Below, in pieces: positions 12,201 through 26,890 of a stretch of 64,000 nucleotides of DNA. The DNA is from Lanius collurio (Eukaryota > Chordata > Aves > Passeriformes > Laniidae). Under the pieces are notes generated by a model. That model had not been told where the DNA came from and did no database searches. It saw only the letters and a list, made by a program, of their open reading frames with translations. Position numbers and translations under genes: made by a program. Every line of letters begins with the position of its first letter. Position 1 is the first letter of the stretch. The stretch lies in assembly GCA_020086605.1 (NCBI GenBank), contig JACBWW010000021.1, forward strand, positions 7,013,679 through 7,077,678. The letters are read 5' to 3'.

Positions 12201-15200
12201 CTCTTATGCTAGATTAACAGCTGGGCAGAACACCCCACCAAGAGCCACCAAAACTTTGTTCAACTTGTAATAATTCTAGGAAATGAATGTATCTGAGAGA
12301 AACCAGCCTGGCAGGGTGCAGAGGGAAGGAGGGAGGGAAATCCCCCCCTCATTGTGCTGTTCCTGAAGCGTTTGCAGCAGCTCCATCCCATTTCCATGCT
12401 CAAACATCCCACAGACCCCTGGGTGACCCAAGCTTAAAGGATTATTCTAAATTTCAATGGATTACACGTGCATGGGGATTTTCTACTATCACAACAGAGA
12501 TCATGAACAATAAAATACTACAACTTGTAGGAGTTGCTCAAGTGGGTTTATGTAAGGGGTGGCTTCTGTTTTATCTCACACAACTGAAAGCCTCTAAATA
12601 TGAGGAGAAAAATCAGGGAACAGCAGCTGCAAGAGGAGCTCCATCAAATCTGTTCTCTGGAGGAGCACGGGTGAGAAAGCAGAAAATGTGAAAGCTCTGC
12701 TTAAATGACAGTGTAAATATTGAACTCACAGCTCTCATGTTTCACTTAGAACTTGTTTTATCTCAGTATGACAATGTGAAGTTACCCAGAATTAACACCA
12801 AGTGCTTAAATAGTCCAGTGACAGGAGGAACCCAGACAGCTTGATGACAAAAAATAAGCTTATTGTAATTCATTTAGTGGGGCCTTAAAAATAAATCTAG
12901 TTACTGGTAACTTACAGGCCTGCAAAGCTGCTATACAGAGAACTTATTTGAAGTGACATCATGAAGAGCAGCTCTGAGCACCCAGTGTAGGAAAGGAATC
13001 AAGGAAATGACCTAAAGCAGTGCTGCTTCCAGGGATCCCACACCTGCAGGGACCACAACTGAATCCCTGCTGCACAGTTTAGTGCCCAAAAAAGCTCCTC
13101 CAAAGAACAGAATTAGAGCAGCTGAAAGTGAAGAAATGTGTCATTTAATGTGGAAGGCATCGCTCTGAGCATCAGCCTCCTGACTCCAACAGCTTATTCC
13201 AGGGTGAGGGACAGGATATTTGGGGATGGACGGGATTTGGGGTGACTGCACCACAACTTCTCTGAAAAAGGAGGATGGACATAACCTCACACACCAGCCT
13301 GAAATGCTGAAAGGCTACGCTCATCTGCATTCACTGGGATGCAAAATTAACAAAAATCAGCTTAAAAATCACCTACAAATATAAAATAAAACCCTGCTGG
13401 CCACAAAGATAATTTTCTTAACACCAAACAGCCCATGGGACCTGCCTCAAAAAAGAACAGCCTTCCTGCACAGCTAATTCAGCTCCCATGGATGCAAGAT
13501 CTGGGGTGTGCACCTGGTTTTGGGACTGGTTCCAGCAGGACAGCACTTCCCATCAAACTCCTTAAGACACAGGTACAAAGAGTAGGACTGAGCCTGGTCT
13601 GAGCCAGACAACCCTACATGGAGTATTCAGAGCCTGAGAAAATTCCTGTGTCTTCTCTTTAGGGAAACAGGGAGATAAGTGGGGCCTGACTGGATTACTG
13701 CTGTTCAGTAATTTACCTTAGGAGGGAACATCTGAACTCTCCACAGTCTCTTTAATTACTCCTCCAACACATAAACCCTCTGTAATTGCCCTCCAGGTGA
13801 GAGGAATCACCCCGAGGGCAGAAGGACAACAGAGGACCGGGTCAGCCCCATTCCTGCCCTCCCCACCAGGCTCCCAGCCCCAGGTGGTGACAGACCCACC
13901 ACTCTTGAGTGGATTGGAGCTTTATTTCCTTCAACTCCTGTATTTATCTGACCAATTAAGTGCATGTGCATTGTGTGATGGCACCTCCTGAAATACAACC
14001 AGCAACACCTCAATGCAACAGCCTAACAGGGAATAACTGAAAATTATCATCACCAGCACACATGTGACAGGATAAAAACATTGGGCCAGGTTGCCCAGAG
14101 AAGCTGTGGCTGCTCCTGGATCCCTGGAATGTCCAATGCCAGGTTGGACGGGGCTTGGACCACTCTGGGACAGTGGAAGGGTCCCTGCCCATGGCAGGGG
14201 GGAAATGGGATAGGCTTTAAGGTCCCTTCCAACCCAAACCATTGTCCAATTTTATCATTACTGAATATGAATATGACAGAAACTGTGATTTTTAACAAAA
14301 CCAGCAATGTACGATCCTCTCATGGTCCCTCTGCCTATTCTACAACAGATCCCTCCTTAAAAACATCTCAGCAGTGAAAAACAATGAGCTGTGACATGTT
14401 TCAAGCTCAAAGTTTGCCCTCCTAACTCATGTTTTCACTTCTCACACTCATGAGCTCTCAGGAAGCTTCACTGCCACGTGACTCGAGGTCACTACAAGTG
14501 TAACTCAAGATCCTCTGTCATCCATTGACCACAATTTCTCTACTTTTAAATAACCAACCTAAACTGACAATCATTCTAGAATGGCAAAGGATAGTCCAAG
14601 TATCAGTGGTTATTTCACTTTATTTTGGGGGGAAAAAAATGGAAAACATGAAGCAGAGTGTGGAGAAAACCATTCATTTGCCCCACTTTTGTTTAAGGGC
14701 GGGGGGGTCACCCGGGCTTGTTGTGTGACCAAAGGAAACTCACAGCAACAACCAAGAGGAAACTGGCCCTTCCACAGACCTCCCTGGTCTGTCAAAAGCT
14801 CTGCTCCCACTCCTCCATCCACAGAAAGTCTTGGATAATGTTGGAAGAATGAAACCTGGAGTTTCTGTCATCTGCTCCCGTTGCCTGTGCAACTTTCTAG
14901 GCCCAACACGGAACATTTTCCAGCAAATCAACCCCTTAATCCCCACATATCTTTCCCAGAGAACACATCATCTTGAAAGGCATCTGCAAAATCTCTCTCC
15001 AATATTAATACCAAAATTAAAAATTAAACATGTGTATTATGGGTGATATGGGAAGATTTTCTTTAGATAAACAGGTGCACATGGAGTCCCAGCATGGATG
15101 TGTTGGGGAGGAAAAGTGAGGGTGTGCTGCAGAAAGCATGACCTGCACACAAGCACTGGACTTCTCTTTAGGCTAAGTTAAGAAGACGTGGGAAAAATAC

Positions 15201-15963
15201 CCACTCTTATTTCTGAGTAAATGGAGAATCCTAACTGGACAAAAAACACAGCAGGGGGGAAAGGGAGACACAACAGAGGGAGGAGCTGAGGCAAGGGAGA
15301 CACAACAGGGCCCCAGCGCAGGCACGGGAAACACCACCGAGAGCAGGTGCGGCCCGGCCCAGGTGCAGAGCCCGTTACTCTGCCTGAGCAGGGAATATTC
15401 GTTCCCAAAGCACGCCTTTTTCCATCGCCCTAAAGCCGTGCCTCGAACAGCCCAAGGCGCAGAGGTGCCCTGACCTGGAGGTGTCCCTGCCCACGGCAGG
15501 GGGGCGGACTCGGGGGTCTCTAAAGGTTCCTTCCAGCCCCACCACGCCACGATGCTCAGGGCCGGTGGGGCTCCCTCAGCCCGGCTCCCCCGGGCCGCGC
15601 TCCGGCCCCGCTCCAGAAACCTCGGCAACACCGGCGCTGCCCCGGGACGGGCATTTTTGTCAGCCCCTACCAAAATACTCCCCCATTAAAACTTTGGTGC
15701 GCGGACACGCCAAAAATACCTCCCGCCTTCCAGGGAGGGATTTGGGCACCCCTTTCCCCACGGAGCGGGGGTACGGTGGCATCCCCCGGGCTGGGAGAGG
15801 GCCCCGGCCCCCGGTGGGGCTCACTCACCAGCACATCCCTGAAGAGCAGCTGGGGCGCGGAGTGCACGGTCCAGTCCACGGCGGCTCCGTCGGGGATCTT
15901 GATGCGGATGACGAGCGCCTGGCTGTCCATGGCGCCGGAGGGGCCGCAGAGCAGCCAGAGCAT
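3202..15963 (-). CDS. MAP2K5: MAP2K5 (MEK5), N-terminal exons 1-4; gene continues past the left edge
   Basis: Dual-specificity MAP kinase kinase 5, which phosphorylates and activates ERK5 (MAPK7) downstream of MEKK2/MEKK3 in the cytoplasm. Four coding exons are visible: 15963-15829, 10367-10319, 6918-6851 and 3271-3202. Joined, they give 107 residues plus one base, with phases matching at each junction. They begin MLWLLCGPSGAMDSQALVIR and continue through DVIGQVLPDATTTAFEY, then the acidic EDEDGDRITVRSDEEM, and end at PLQIYPR. This is the PB1 domain of MEK5; the acidic OPCA cluster is the surface that binds the basic PB1 face of MEKK2/3, and the N-terminus also carries ERK5 docking. The kinase domain lies beyond base 1. 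A second in-frame Met at codon 12 also occurs in mammalian MEK5, so the first ATG is preferred by homology. It is the third of three co-oriented genes, 8.2 kb downstream of C15orf61. Identification is from remembered homology and is nearly certain. Confidence 0.96.
3850..4260 (+). mobile_element. CR1 retrotransposon 3' end
   Basis: Starts around ctggaccatggcactgggct, contains ggatccagggagagctcaga and cctgggaggggctgggctgg, and has a damaged tail after gtgtccctgcccatgggatg. Closely related to the copy at 5590-6043, sharing even the preceding aatccaaaaagacacctgga. In MAP2K5 intron 3. Confidence 0.92.
5590..6043 (+). mobile_element. CR1 retrotransposon 3' end
   Basis: Starts near caaaaggggatggaaaagga, contains aatccaaaaagacacctgga and ggatccagggagagctcaga and ends aaggtcccttccaactcaaa. 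Same subfamily and orientation as the copy at 3850-4260. Confidence 0.92.
6851..6918 (-). CDS. MAP2K5: MAP2K5 coding exon 3 (PB1 acidic OPCA motif)
   Basis: A 68-bp exon between a TTTGGCAG acceptor and a GTAAGT donor. It encodes EDEDGDRITVRSDEEMKAML then SY. The run of acidic residues is the OPCA motif of the PB1 domain, which makes the salt bridges with MEKK2/MEKK3. The exon ends in phase 0. Confidence 0.96.
7346..7623 (-). mobile_element. CR1 retrotransposon 3' end, reverse orientation
   Basis: Read in antisense: cccagaatggtttggggtgg, aagagaccttaaaaatcatc, cagccacagcttctctggga, then gtttgaagccattcccccgt. In MAP2K5 intron 2. Confidence 0.92.
8268..8305. repeat. AAAAG-type simple repeat
   Basis: Imperfect AAAAG units on the plus strand in MAP2K5 intron 2. 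Confidence 0.8.
9361..9392. repeat. A-rich/(AT)n microsatellite
   Basis: An A run followed by about eight AT units in MAP2K5 intron 2. Confidence 0.9.
10319..10367 (-). CDS. MAP2K5: MAP2K5 coding exon 2 (49 bp)
   Basis: A small exon between a TTTTTAG acceptor and a GTAAGT donor. It encodes DVIGQVLPDATTTAFE plus the first base (T) of a Tyr codon that is completed by AT from exon 3. The 49-base length and this split codon reproduce the known MEK5 sequence AFEYEDEDG. Too short to show as an isolated reading frame. Confidence 0.95.
14077..14246 (+). mobile_element. CR1 retrotransposon 3' end
   Basis: gttgcccagagaagctgtgg through aaggtcccttccaacccaaa. Short, sense orientation, in MAP2K5 intron 1. 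Confidence 0.92.
15470..15556 (+). mobile_element. CR1 short remnant
   Basis: ggaggtgtccctgcccacgg and aaaggttccttccagcccca match a CR1 tail. It lies within the edge of the MAP2K5 CpG island, has gained CpGs and is diverged. Confidence 0.75.
15829..15963 (-). CDS. MAP2K5: MAP2K5 coding exon 1 (start codon, PB1 start)
   Basis: The ATG is at 15963-15961. The exon encodes 45 residues ending in LLFRDVL and stops at a GTGAGT donor (plus-strand actcac at 15823-15828). The exon sits inside a CpG island, as expected for a first exon. It carries the first beta strands of the PB1 domain (LVIRIKIPDGAAVDWTV). Phase 0 at the donor joins correctly to exon 2. Confidence 0.96.
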
Positions 15964-15995
15964 CCCCGCCCCGCGGGCTCACATGCTGCGGCCGC

Positions 15996-16050
15996 CGGGC
16001 CGGGCCGGGCCGAGCCGGGCCGGGTCGGGTCGGGCCAGGCCGGGCCAGGC
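15996..16050. repeat. GGGCC pentanucleotide tract
   Basis: About ten imperfect units of GGGCC, with GGGTC and AGGCC variants, lie 33-87 bases upstream of the MAP2K5 ATG. The repeated GGG runs on the plus strand could form a G-quadruplex; that strand is the template for MAP2K5, so the transcript would carry the C-rich version. Confidence 0.85.
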
Positions 16051-16137
16051 ACAGCCTGCACCACCCTCCCGCAGGAAGGAGCCGCTGCCCCGGAACCAAA
16101 ACGGAGCCCCGGGAGGAGGGGATGTGCGGCGGCGACA

Positions 16138-16180
16138 GCAGGAGGAGGAGGAGAAGGAGGAGGAAGAGGAAAAGGAGGCG
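16138..16180. repeat. GGA/GAA purine-rich simple repeat
   Basis: Imperfect GGA and GAA triplets on the plus strand within the MAP2K5 CpG island, upstream of the start codon relative to transcription. On the minus (transcribed-sense) strand this is a TCC pyrimidine tract. Confidence 0.8.
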
Positions 16181-16514
16181 GTGCCATGGTTCGGGAGGAG
16201 GCGGCTCCGGCCTGCCCGCCCGCCCCGGCAGCGCCAGCGCTCCGCGTTTAATTGTTTTCGTCTTATTGTGCCTTGTGTTTTGACAGGAAAAGCACAGTTA
16301 AATGGCGAATCAAGCCGAGCCGGGCTGGGGTTCCTGTTAGGAGCATGGCAGAGACTCCAGCGCTGCCGGTGGTCACGGTTCAGAGGGAGGGGCTGGGGCT
16401 GCTCCGGCCGCAGCCGGTCCCGGAGGGCTCCTGGGCTTCTGTCCGGGTTATCCCACCACACACAACCACCAACACGCGGGCCGTGCCAATCCGCACAGGG
16501 ATAACCTGCCCAGG

Positions 16515-16650
16515 GAGGGGGGCACTCTCTGGCCCTGGAAGTGTTCCAGAGGCGTCCGGATGTGACACTCGGGGACACGGGGGATTAGTGGTGTTGGCTG
16601 AGGGTTGGGCTCGGTGACCTCGGAGGTCTTTCCCAGCCTCGGGCATTCCA
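16515..16650 (+). mobile_element. CR1 3' fragment, alternative tail type
   Basis: The stretch ending in gggttgggctcggtgacctc and ggaggtctttcccagcctcg matches the CR1 tail variant that normally reads tgatcttagaggtcttttcc. It differs from most other copies in the window, which end in ggtcccttccaacccaaacc, so it is likely from a different CR1 subfamily. It abuts the MAP2K5 CpG island. Confidence 0.6.
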
Positions 16651-17102
16651 GCCGTGCCCAGCTCGCCCGCTCTGCCCCTCTCTGCCTCGGTGTCCTTGCA
16701 GAGCAAACCGGGGATGGACGCTGGGAATGGGCTCTGTGACAGCCCAGCATCTGCATGAAGAGGTGAAGGGGCTTGGAGCAGTTGTGCCAACAGCTGTCAC
16801 ACACTTCACCCTTCCTGCACATTCCAGATCTCCGGTACTGATGTCTAGGTACGATTCCTCCGCCACCGAGTTACTGCACGTGTGTCAGTGATGCAGCTGA
16901 AATCAGCCCGCTCCAAACCACGATCCATCTTTCTGATGAAGAAAACCCCCATCCACCTCAGCAGCAAAGAACGAGTTTTGACAGCTCTGCAATCCCCAGC
17001 CACCAAACACCAAACTCAGCTTTTAAAACAAGCTTTTCACTGGCACAAGTTACAGGGAGAGCTCTCTGCTCCCCACAGCTCTGCAGCATAAAACAATCCC
17101 CC

Positions 17103-17126
17103 TTTTTTTTTTTTTTTTTTTTTTTT
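17103..17126. repeat. Poly-T run (24 bases)
   Basis: Uninterrupted T run in the intergenic region upstream of MAP2K5. No adjacent retrosequence was recognised, so it may be a simple homopolymer. Confidence 0.95.
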
Positions 17127-20100
17127 CCTAGGAGAAGAGCATTAATCTCAATTGTGGGCTATTGATCTGTGCATTTTATCACACTCTCTCACATTATCAT
17201 CTCTGACAAGCTCGACTATTTGACTTATATTATCAATTTAGAGGGGGGGGAATGGGAGGTATATTTAATTCCTGAAACGTCTTCAAGCTTCCTCATATTC
17301 GAATTCTACTTTGTTTGAGCTTTAGGAAAAAAAAAATTCAATGGCCATTAACAGAGATAAATTCTCTCTCTGTTCAATAACTTTATAATTTAGTTCCTAT
17401 ACTAAAAATTAATAGAGCCCCAGCTCCTAAGGATCTAAGGGACTGGTGGTGCCCACACAGACGTCTTTCTGTTCAAATGAACCTTTTACCTGCAGTCCCT
17501 GTGTACCTTTCAGTCAGCTCCATTTCAATCAGATTCATTTTCTATTAAATTTTAAAGAATAGGACACAAAATGATAGAATTTCTATAGACCTGCAATTTT
17601 TCTAAAATGTCTTTTTCATTTACAAGACTATGGGGAAAACCAACTCAATTTGCCAAATTTGCATAAATATTATGTCGATTTTCCAGGGCTAATCATAACC
17701 TTAATCCCCCATTCCGATTTGTGTAATCAAACTTGAAGGGTTTTTATATCTTAAGGAGCACAGCACATCAAGCACGTGTTTAGTGATGCAGGTTTGGTTT
17801 TGCCACAGACTTCTTTAAAACCCAAGTTTAATCACAAATTTTCATTCTAAATGCACCATTTGAAACAAATAGCTGATATTTATTTTATCATCCTGCAGAA
17901 GTTCTGCTATGAGACGTCCCCAACATTTATTTTTATATATTATTCCTTAATGCTGGGGGAAAATCTGTGTTGTGAGAACATGATCTACGATTTTTTAATA
18001 TGTATCACAAAATATTCCTGAAGTTCTGTATTTGAGTAGCCCAAAAATCTCCCCTTAAAAAGTTTCTGCCACAGCCCAAGGATTCCAGAATCCTCATTAA
18101 AAAATCATGAAGCAGCCTGATTTTCCCCACTAAATGCAGATGACACAATATTTATAACCACATCTCCAAAGTTACTGTTTACCCACAAGGAAACACCATC
18201 CAAAATCTCCAAAGGAACAATGTATCAATGCTTTAATTACAGGATGGAGAAGCCCAGGACTTCTCCAAATTCTGTTTTTATTTGTGAGGAGGAAGCATCC
18301 TCCCTTGGTGGCTCCAAGCAGCTGCCACTTGCAGTGTGCTGCTGCTCTCTGCTGCTTTCCAGCGCCGCTGGAGAGGACGGAGCATCCGGAGGTGGCCACG
18401 GCAAGGAAATAAATTTATTTCCAGGGAAAAGCAGAGTGCTGACACAGGAGGGGGGGAAATCATTAGACTCGCCACGCCGTGGAATCTCGCAGGAGTCTCT
18501 GTGAGGATGGAAAAATGCTGTCTCCCACTGATTGCCTGCACTGTGCTTAGCAGGAGAATTTGCAGGGCCCTCCAAAAGTAAGGAAAGAAGTTATTTCTTG
18601 TTTAATTCCCACTGCAAAGGAAGTTGCCCAACACAAGTAATTTTCTATCTTTGCTCGTCACAAACATCCTATAATGGAGTTTTGAGTCCCACTACCAGAA
18701 CTCCGTAAAAAGAGGAGGAAAACAGGAGCTCATTCCCCTGACCCTGCTTTTCAATATTCCTGTCCCAGCACGTGGATTCAGGAGGTTTTCCTTGCCGTGA
18801 AGAAGGAGATGGGAGCTCATTCTCAGGAGTGGATCAGGTGAAAATGCCCTGTCAGGAGTTGCAGTGAATTAAAACCAGCATTAGGAACCAACCCCAAATT
18901 CCTCTAGTCCTGGACCCATCCCCTTGGATAAAAGGGCACAAGGCACAAGAAGGATGCTGACAGAGACAGAAAGTGCTGTGATTTCATTCTGGATCCTGCT
19001 CAGCATCTCCATTAACCTCCCTACTACCAGCATTTTTCCAGCTATGACCTAGGAATAACATGTATTTCTTAAGTAACAGGCTGAAGTTAAATAGTTCCCA
19101 TTTAACTATTAACATATTTTGGAATACTGTGTTACCAGTGCTGTGCCACGTCACCTGTAATTCACACAGAGTATAAAACACACGTGGAGGAATCAGGATC
19201 TCTGTGCCAGTCCTTGGGTCACTAAATTCAATTTATCATCCCTTCTTCCTCCCTGCACCAGTTTCTAGGTTGGAATTATAAATAACAAGGGACAAACTCT
19301 CTGTTTCCTACAGAAAATAGCACCTGATGGTTGTTTTAGGAGCACACATTTTCGTGTCTTTTTGAAAAGATATTAATACCTAACTTTCTATGTTGATAAA
19401 TAACATATCATGGTGAAATTCCCTTTTATTTCCTTCCAGTTGCCTGTGAGTGCAGCAAACTAAATTCCTTCAGGCTCATGAAAAATAGGTCAACGGTGTC
19501 CAGGCTTTCTAAACATATTCTTCCCTGGAATGCATCTCCTGGAGCGACTCACCAAGTGCACCATGTATTGATTAAGATTCCTTAGAAGTGGCATTAAAAC
19601 TTCCACCAAACTTCCCACTGCTCCTCCCAATCACTCTGCAGTTTCTCTGGAAGAAGAAAGGGCTGTTTGGGACCCAAATATCAGGACATAAATTCATCTT
19701 ATTTTCAGTTCACAAGGAAATTCACTGGCTCAAGCAGATCTTTTACAGCTCTTTCTCACACATAACAACAGTAAACTTGATTTAGACTGAATTAGTAAAT
19801 GCTTAGTTCTTGCTTTAAATTATGAATATGTTTTGAAATAAAGCAGACTATATGATACACAATGACAAGGTAACTCCAGCAGTTGGGCTGTGTGTGGTTA
19901 ATGATGCTCCTGTACCTCTTCAGACCAGCTCCAGGGGCTGCATAATTGTTTTTCTGTCAACCTATAAATTCTTGAGTAACAACAAAATTATTGTGATTTT
20001 TCTTACTAAATAATTCATATCTCACAAAGTACTTAAGCAGGCCCATGAATCACTGAGCATGTAACAATCATCTCCAATGGCACTTCTTCTTTTAAGGAAC

Positions 20101-23100
20101 AAGTCAGGTTTGACTTTGTAATCTTGTTCAAAAATCAGTGTTATAATCTGGTATTTACACTTTAAACTTGAAAGTTTTCCTGATCAGTTTTTGTCTGAAG
20201 GGCTGCTTTTAATCATGTTTGCCACTTTTAATTCTATTAGGATTATTAATATCACTGCAAGTAATAAATTGGTTTTATAATGAACTAGAACAGGGCTCAT
20301 AAACTGTGCTTAAAGTGATGCAATTACTTCTAAAATCACTCTAAGTTGGCTGTATTCTACTTTTTAGGACTTAAATGCAAACCTAACATTCTTTTCTAGA
20401 AAGAAAATAAACCTTTTAAGCAAACTTGGGAGTATATTAGTAATAATTTTTATTCTATATTCCCTGGCTGCAATGCTGAAGCTGCCCCTTTTTCTTATGT
20501 GTATTTAAACTGAGAAACGCAGCCTGAAATTGAAATCATGACTTCTATTTCCAGAAATAGGGAAAGAAATCAAGGTAACTCTCAGAATTATTAACTTACT
20601 TTTCTGTAGTGAACATGATTAAGGGGTTACAGCAAAAGCCAATTTAAATTAAATGGCCAAAGTAAATAATACATGAAGCAAAATCCCCTTTGTTTCAGAA
20701 AAAGTTGCTCCTAGAGACCTAAGGGCATTCAACTATTAAAAAATACCTAAATTTCATTCAATAATAATAACATACATCAGGGAGATCTATAATTATGGTT
20801 TGTGAAGAAATTTAGGTCAACACACAAGGTAAGGTGAGGACAGATCTAAATTCTGCCCAAGTCAATGGAAGGTCAGCAGGAAAAAAGCTCTGGATGTTGC
20901 TCCAGGGAAAGAGAGATAAGGAAGAAGGGAGCACAGAAGCTGATTTTTCAGACAACGTAAGAGTACTAACCATAAATATTTAGGAATTCCAATCCTAACT
21001 AATACCTCAATCCAGTATTAATTTACAGTGTGAACTTTGTGTTGAAATGTGCCCTGCAGAGGGTATAGCAAGTCGTCCATCAACTGGTGATAAAAAAGTG
21101 ATGTTAGATCTAAAAATATTTAAATAAAATGAGCTGCCTGGACTACATTTGCATCACTAGTCCCGAAACTTCAGGAAAACAAACAAACTCACCAATGCTG
21201 AACCACAATTTGGAGGAGACAACAGCAGAAAAGGGCATTTCTTGGGGTAACTCATTAGCACTGCAGAGTCTCTGGCAAAACATTTATCAACCATACAAAA
21301 AGGTCTAAAAGTGAAATATAGTAATTAAGGGCTAGGTTTTATCGATTGTGTGGCTTAAGTAATTTTTCAGAACACACGTAAGATTTAATAAGTATAAGTA
21401 GTTAAAGATCCTGACTTGGCTACTGCCATTAGCATGTAATTGAAGCGGTAAAAAAGATCAGCTGAACGTATGTTGATTACCACCTTATCTTTGAAAGGCA
21501 ATTAAGCACCTCAATCATTGCAACAAGATTTGATTGTGCAGCCTTTATTGGACATTGATCTTTCAGCAAAGCAGCTGCATTTTCCATTAATTTACAGTAG
21601 CACAGTTTAACTGGGATACCTGAGCCCGCTGACCCGGGTGAGGGGTGACACCAGGAGCTCCTCCAGGTTAAGGTGCCTCCAATAATCATTATTGTTTAAA
21701 GAGGTGCTACAAGGAGGAGCCACCTGATCCTCGGGGTTTCGTTTCTCTGAAGTAGTTAAGGGAGGTGAAACAAAGCTCTGGGCCTTTTTTAACGTCATCT
21801 CTCCCTCATTTAAACATCAGCCTTGGACACAGCAAGGAGATAATTAAGACAAGGCTTACAAGAGGCATTAAACTTTATTTCAAATGGGAGATGGTGCAAA
21901 TCAAATCTGTCAAAAGTCAGAAGGGTCATTTTGTGGATCAATTATTTCTGAGTGTTAAAGAAATTTCTGAGACGGGGTGGTACAAATATTTCTGGTCCTC
22001 AATATCTTGCATTCAGGCCAAAAAGTGATAAAAACAGATGGTAAGAAGCTGGTATTTATAGGAAAACAAGAGTGAAAGTCAGATGAAATGTTTTATCTTT
22101 GAGAACAAGCAACTGGGTTTATAGTCATACATGAAAATTATTTCATCGTGATTTAATAACTCAAGGTTTATCCCTTGCCAACAGCCTATTTTCCCTCTGA
22201 AGTACTACAAGAGCTCCCACACAAGCCTTAATGAAAGGAATGAGTGATCCCATATTTGCACTCTGCCCTCAGACATCTCCTAGTTCATCCTTTAGCACCA
22301 TCAACTTCATAAGAGCAAGAGGTCTATTGATTTTCATGTAATACAAGAAAATATTACATTTGCTTAATTGTTACACAGTGAGATCATTGAACAAGAGATC
22401 AGGGCTCTATTTAATGCTGCAAGCAGCACAGAATTGCAGCAATCAATAGAGTAGTTTGTCAGAGATGTTCTCTAAGGAGACTTGCCCATCACTGTATGGA
22501 CAGGGGGGGGTGCTGCCTGCATTTATTGGAAAACAGGTAAGCAAAGTCAGCAGTGCCCATTATCAGAAATCAAACAAGCTGCAGTGAGTGGAGCTGCAGC
22601 GCCAATGAAGAGCTGTATTTATAGTCTGGTAATTAAAAACCATTTTATCAACCTTGTGTTGAGCCTAAACCTTTACAGCCAGGTATTGATGAGCTCTGTG
22701 GCAATGAATGAGCAGTATTTGACTTTAAACTGAGTCAGTTTATGAGCTGCAGTTATTTTACAGGGCAAATCAGCTCTAGAAAAATGCTAACTGCAATTTT
22801 TCTTATTAATGAGGGTTGTTGTAATGCCATCTCTTCATCTTTGAGACATTTAACTTTTGTCAAGAATATTCTCCAAAATTTAACAGTGCAAGCACTTCTC
22901 TGATTAAAGTGTTTAGTGCTGCTTTCAGAAAAGCCACATGTATTGCTTCATTAAGTGGGAAACACTTCTATTATCTGAAATTAAGTTAAAAAGTATTTAA
23001 ATTACATTATACTGTAGTCATAGCTTGATCACCATTTACTGAGGAAAAGTGATTACCCTTCAAAACCAGCCCCTACTCATTTTACATTTATTTTTTGACT

Positions 23101-23566
23101 TATGAAAACTGAAACAACCAACTTCCATCACCAGATGTGAAATTAGGAACTGACAGCATTAATTGCTGGCACTAAATCCACGCACCAGCAAGAGATCCTG
23201 TACAGGTCTTCCTGTTTCCACTAATTCCATATTTCCACTATCCAAATAGTTCCCTAAAAGCTTTTGCTTTGCCCAGGTTTCCAAATGAAACTCATTTTTG
23301 TCATTGTTTGTGCCTTAAAGGTGTGCTCGGTTACAGCTGGAGAAATCCATTATTTTGCATCAAAAAAATAAGATACTCTCATAGTATTCTTCTCATTCTT
23401 CTCATTAATTAAAAAACCAGCAATTTGTGAATTAGCACAGGGGACTAAATCTTCTACATCATTTAGGTTTTGTACTTACCTATAACGGCACCAAAAGAAA
23501 AAAACCAACACGCATCTGGAGCTCAAGAATTGCAAGAGATATAAGCATCAAGTGTATTTTGGATAT

Positions 23567-23572
23567 TTTATT
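23567..23572 (-). terminator. C15orf61: Candidate polyadenylation signal for C15orf61
   Basis: A canonical AATAAA on the minus strand lies about 560 bases past the C15orf61 stop codon. No transcript evidence is available, and other AT-rich matches occur further on, so this is only a plausible choice. Confidence 0.3.
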
Positions 23573-24134
23573 TAAATATAATTTAAAGAAATGTGATACA
23601 GCCATTTTGCACTTCTTAGGGTGGGTTTTTTTCCCAAAGGCTCTTCCAGGTGATTGTGAACAGTCAGTGCCATGGATTCACTCAGACACAGTTACAACTC
23701 TGACAATCAATGCATTATGAAACATCTGGACAGGATCTAAACCTGAGCAGCTTTGTCTTTTCAGAGACATTCTGAAAATGTCAGCATTCACCTTTTCTTT
23801 GCCCACAGGCTACAACTGAGTTCTCTATGTTGATAAATGCATCTCTTAAAATTACCACAAGTTTGTCCAGCAGCACCAGCCCCGGACTTCCAGGCATACC
23901 CTCAGAAATACCAGTTCTTCTCCCAGAGCTGCTCTTTTTTCAGCTTTACAGATCTCTGCAAAAATAAATCTCTCATGACCAGAAAGTCCACGAAGCTTCC
24001 TGAAACAGCACATTGAATATGAGAACACACTGTAAAAACCAAGATTTTTTAGTTGTTTTTAGTCAAAGGCAGCAGATATTTGTAGCAGCTGTAACACAGA
24101 ACCCACCAGAGGACAGGTACTCAAGGGCCTGAGT

Positions 24135-26889
<2,755 letters not shown>

Positions 26890-26890
<1 letters not shown>

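Larger units (their letters stand above)
10368..15828 (-). other. MAP2K5: MAP2K5 intron 1
   Basis: Long first intron. A CR1 tail occupies 14077-14246 and a short CR1 remnant 15470-15556. The last 500 bases towards exon 1 become GC-rich as part of the promoter CpG island. No further exon was recognised. Confidence 0.9.
15300..16480. promoter_or_regulatory. MAP2K5: MAP2K5 CpG-island promoter region
   Basis: GC content and CpG density rise sharply from about 15300 and fall after about 16480, spanning exon 1 and its upstream side. This is the usual appearance of a housekeeping-type vertebrate promoter with dispersed start sites. No TATA box is evident near the start codon. The island contains a GGGCC pentamer tract at 15996-16050 and a GGA-rich tract at 16138-16180. 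The transcription start is not resolved; limits are by eye. Confidence 0.8.
16651..24134. other. Intergenic region MAP2K5-C15orf61, AT-rich, without recognisable CR1
   Basis: About 7.5 kb between the CR1 fragment upstream of MAP2K5 and the C15orf61 stop codon. It holds a 24-base poly-T run at 17103-17126 but no transposon that I can recognise, no convincing exon and no RNA gene. Long stretches (for example 19800-23400) are rich in TAAT cores and look like unique sequence. It must contain the C15orf61 3' UTR (below 24135) and the distal MAP2K5 promoter. Confidence 0.75.

Noticed and set aside
15481..16504. Long plus-strand open frames (242-256 codons) across the MAP2K5 CpG island
   Set aside because: They arise from GC-rich sequence lacking stop codons, overlap MAP2K5 exon 1 in antisense, and have low-complexity Gly/Pro/Arg/Glu content with no recognised domain.
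17103..17126. Poly-T run considered as the tail of a reverse-inserted retropseudogene
   Set aside because: The neighbouring sequence shows no coding similarity or target-site duplication that I could recognise.
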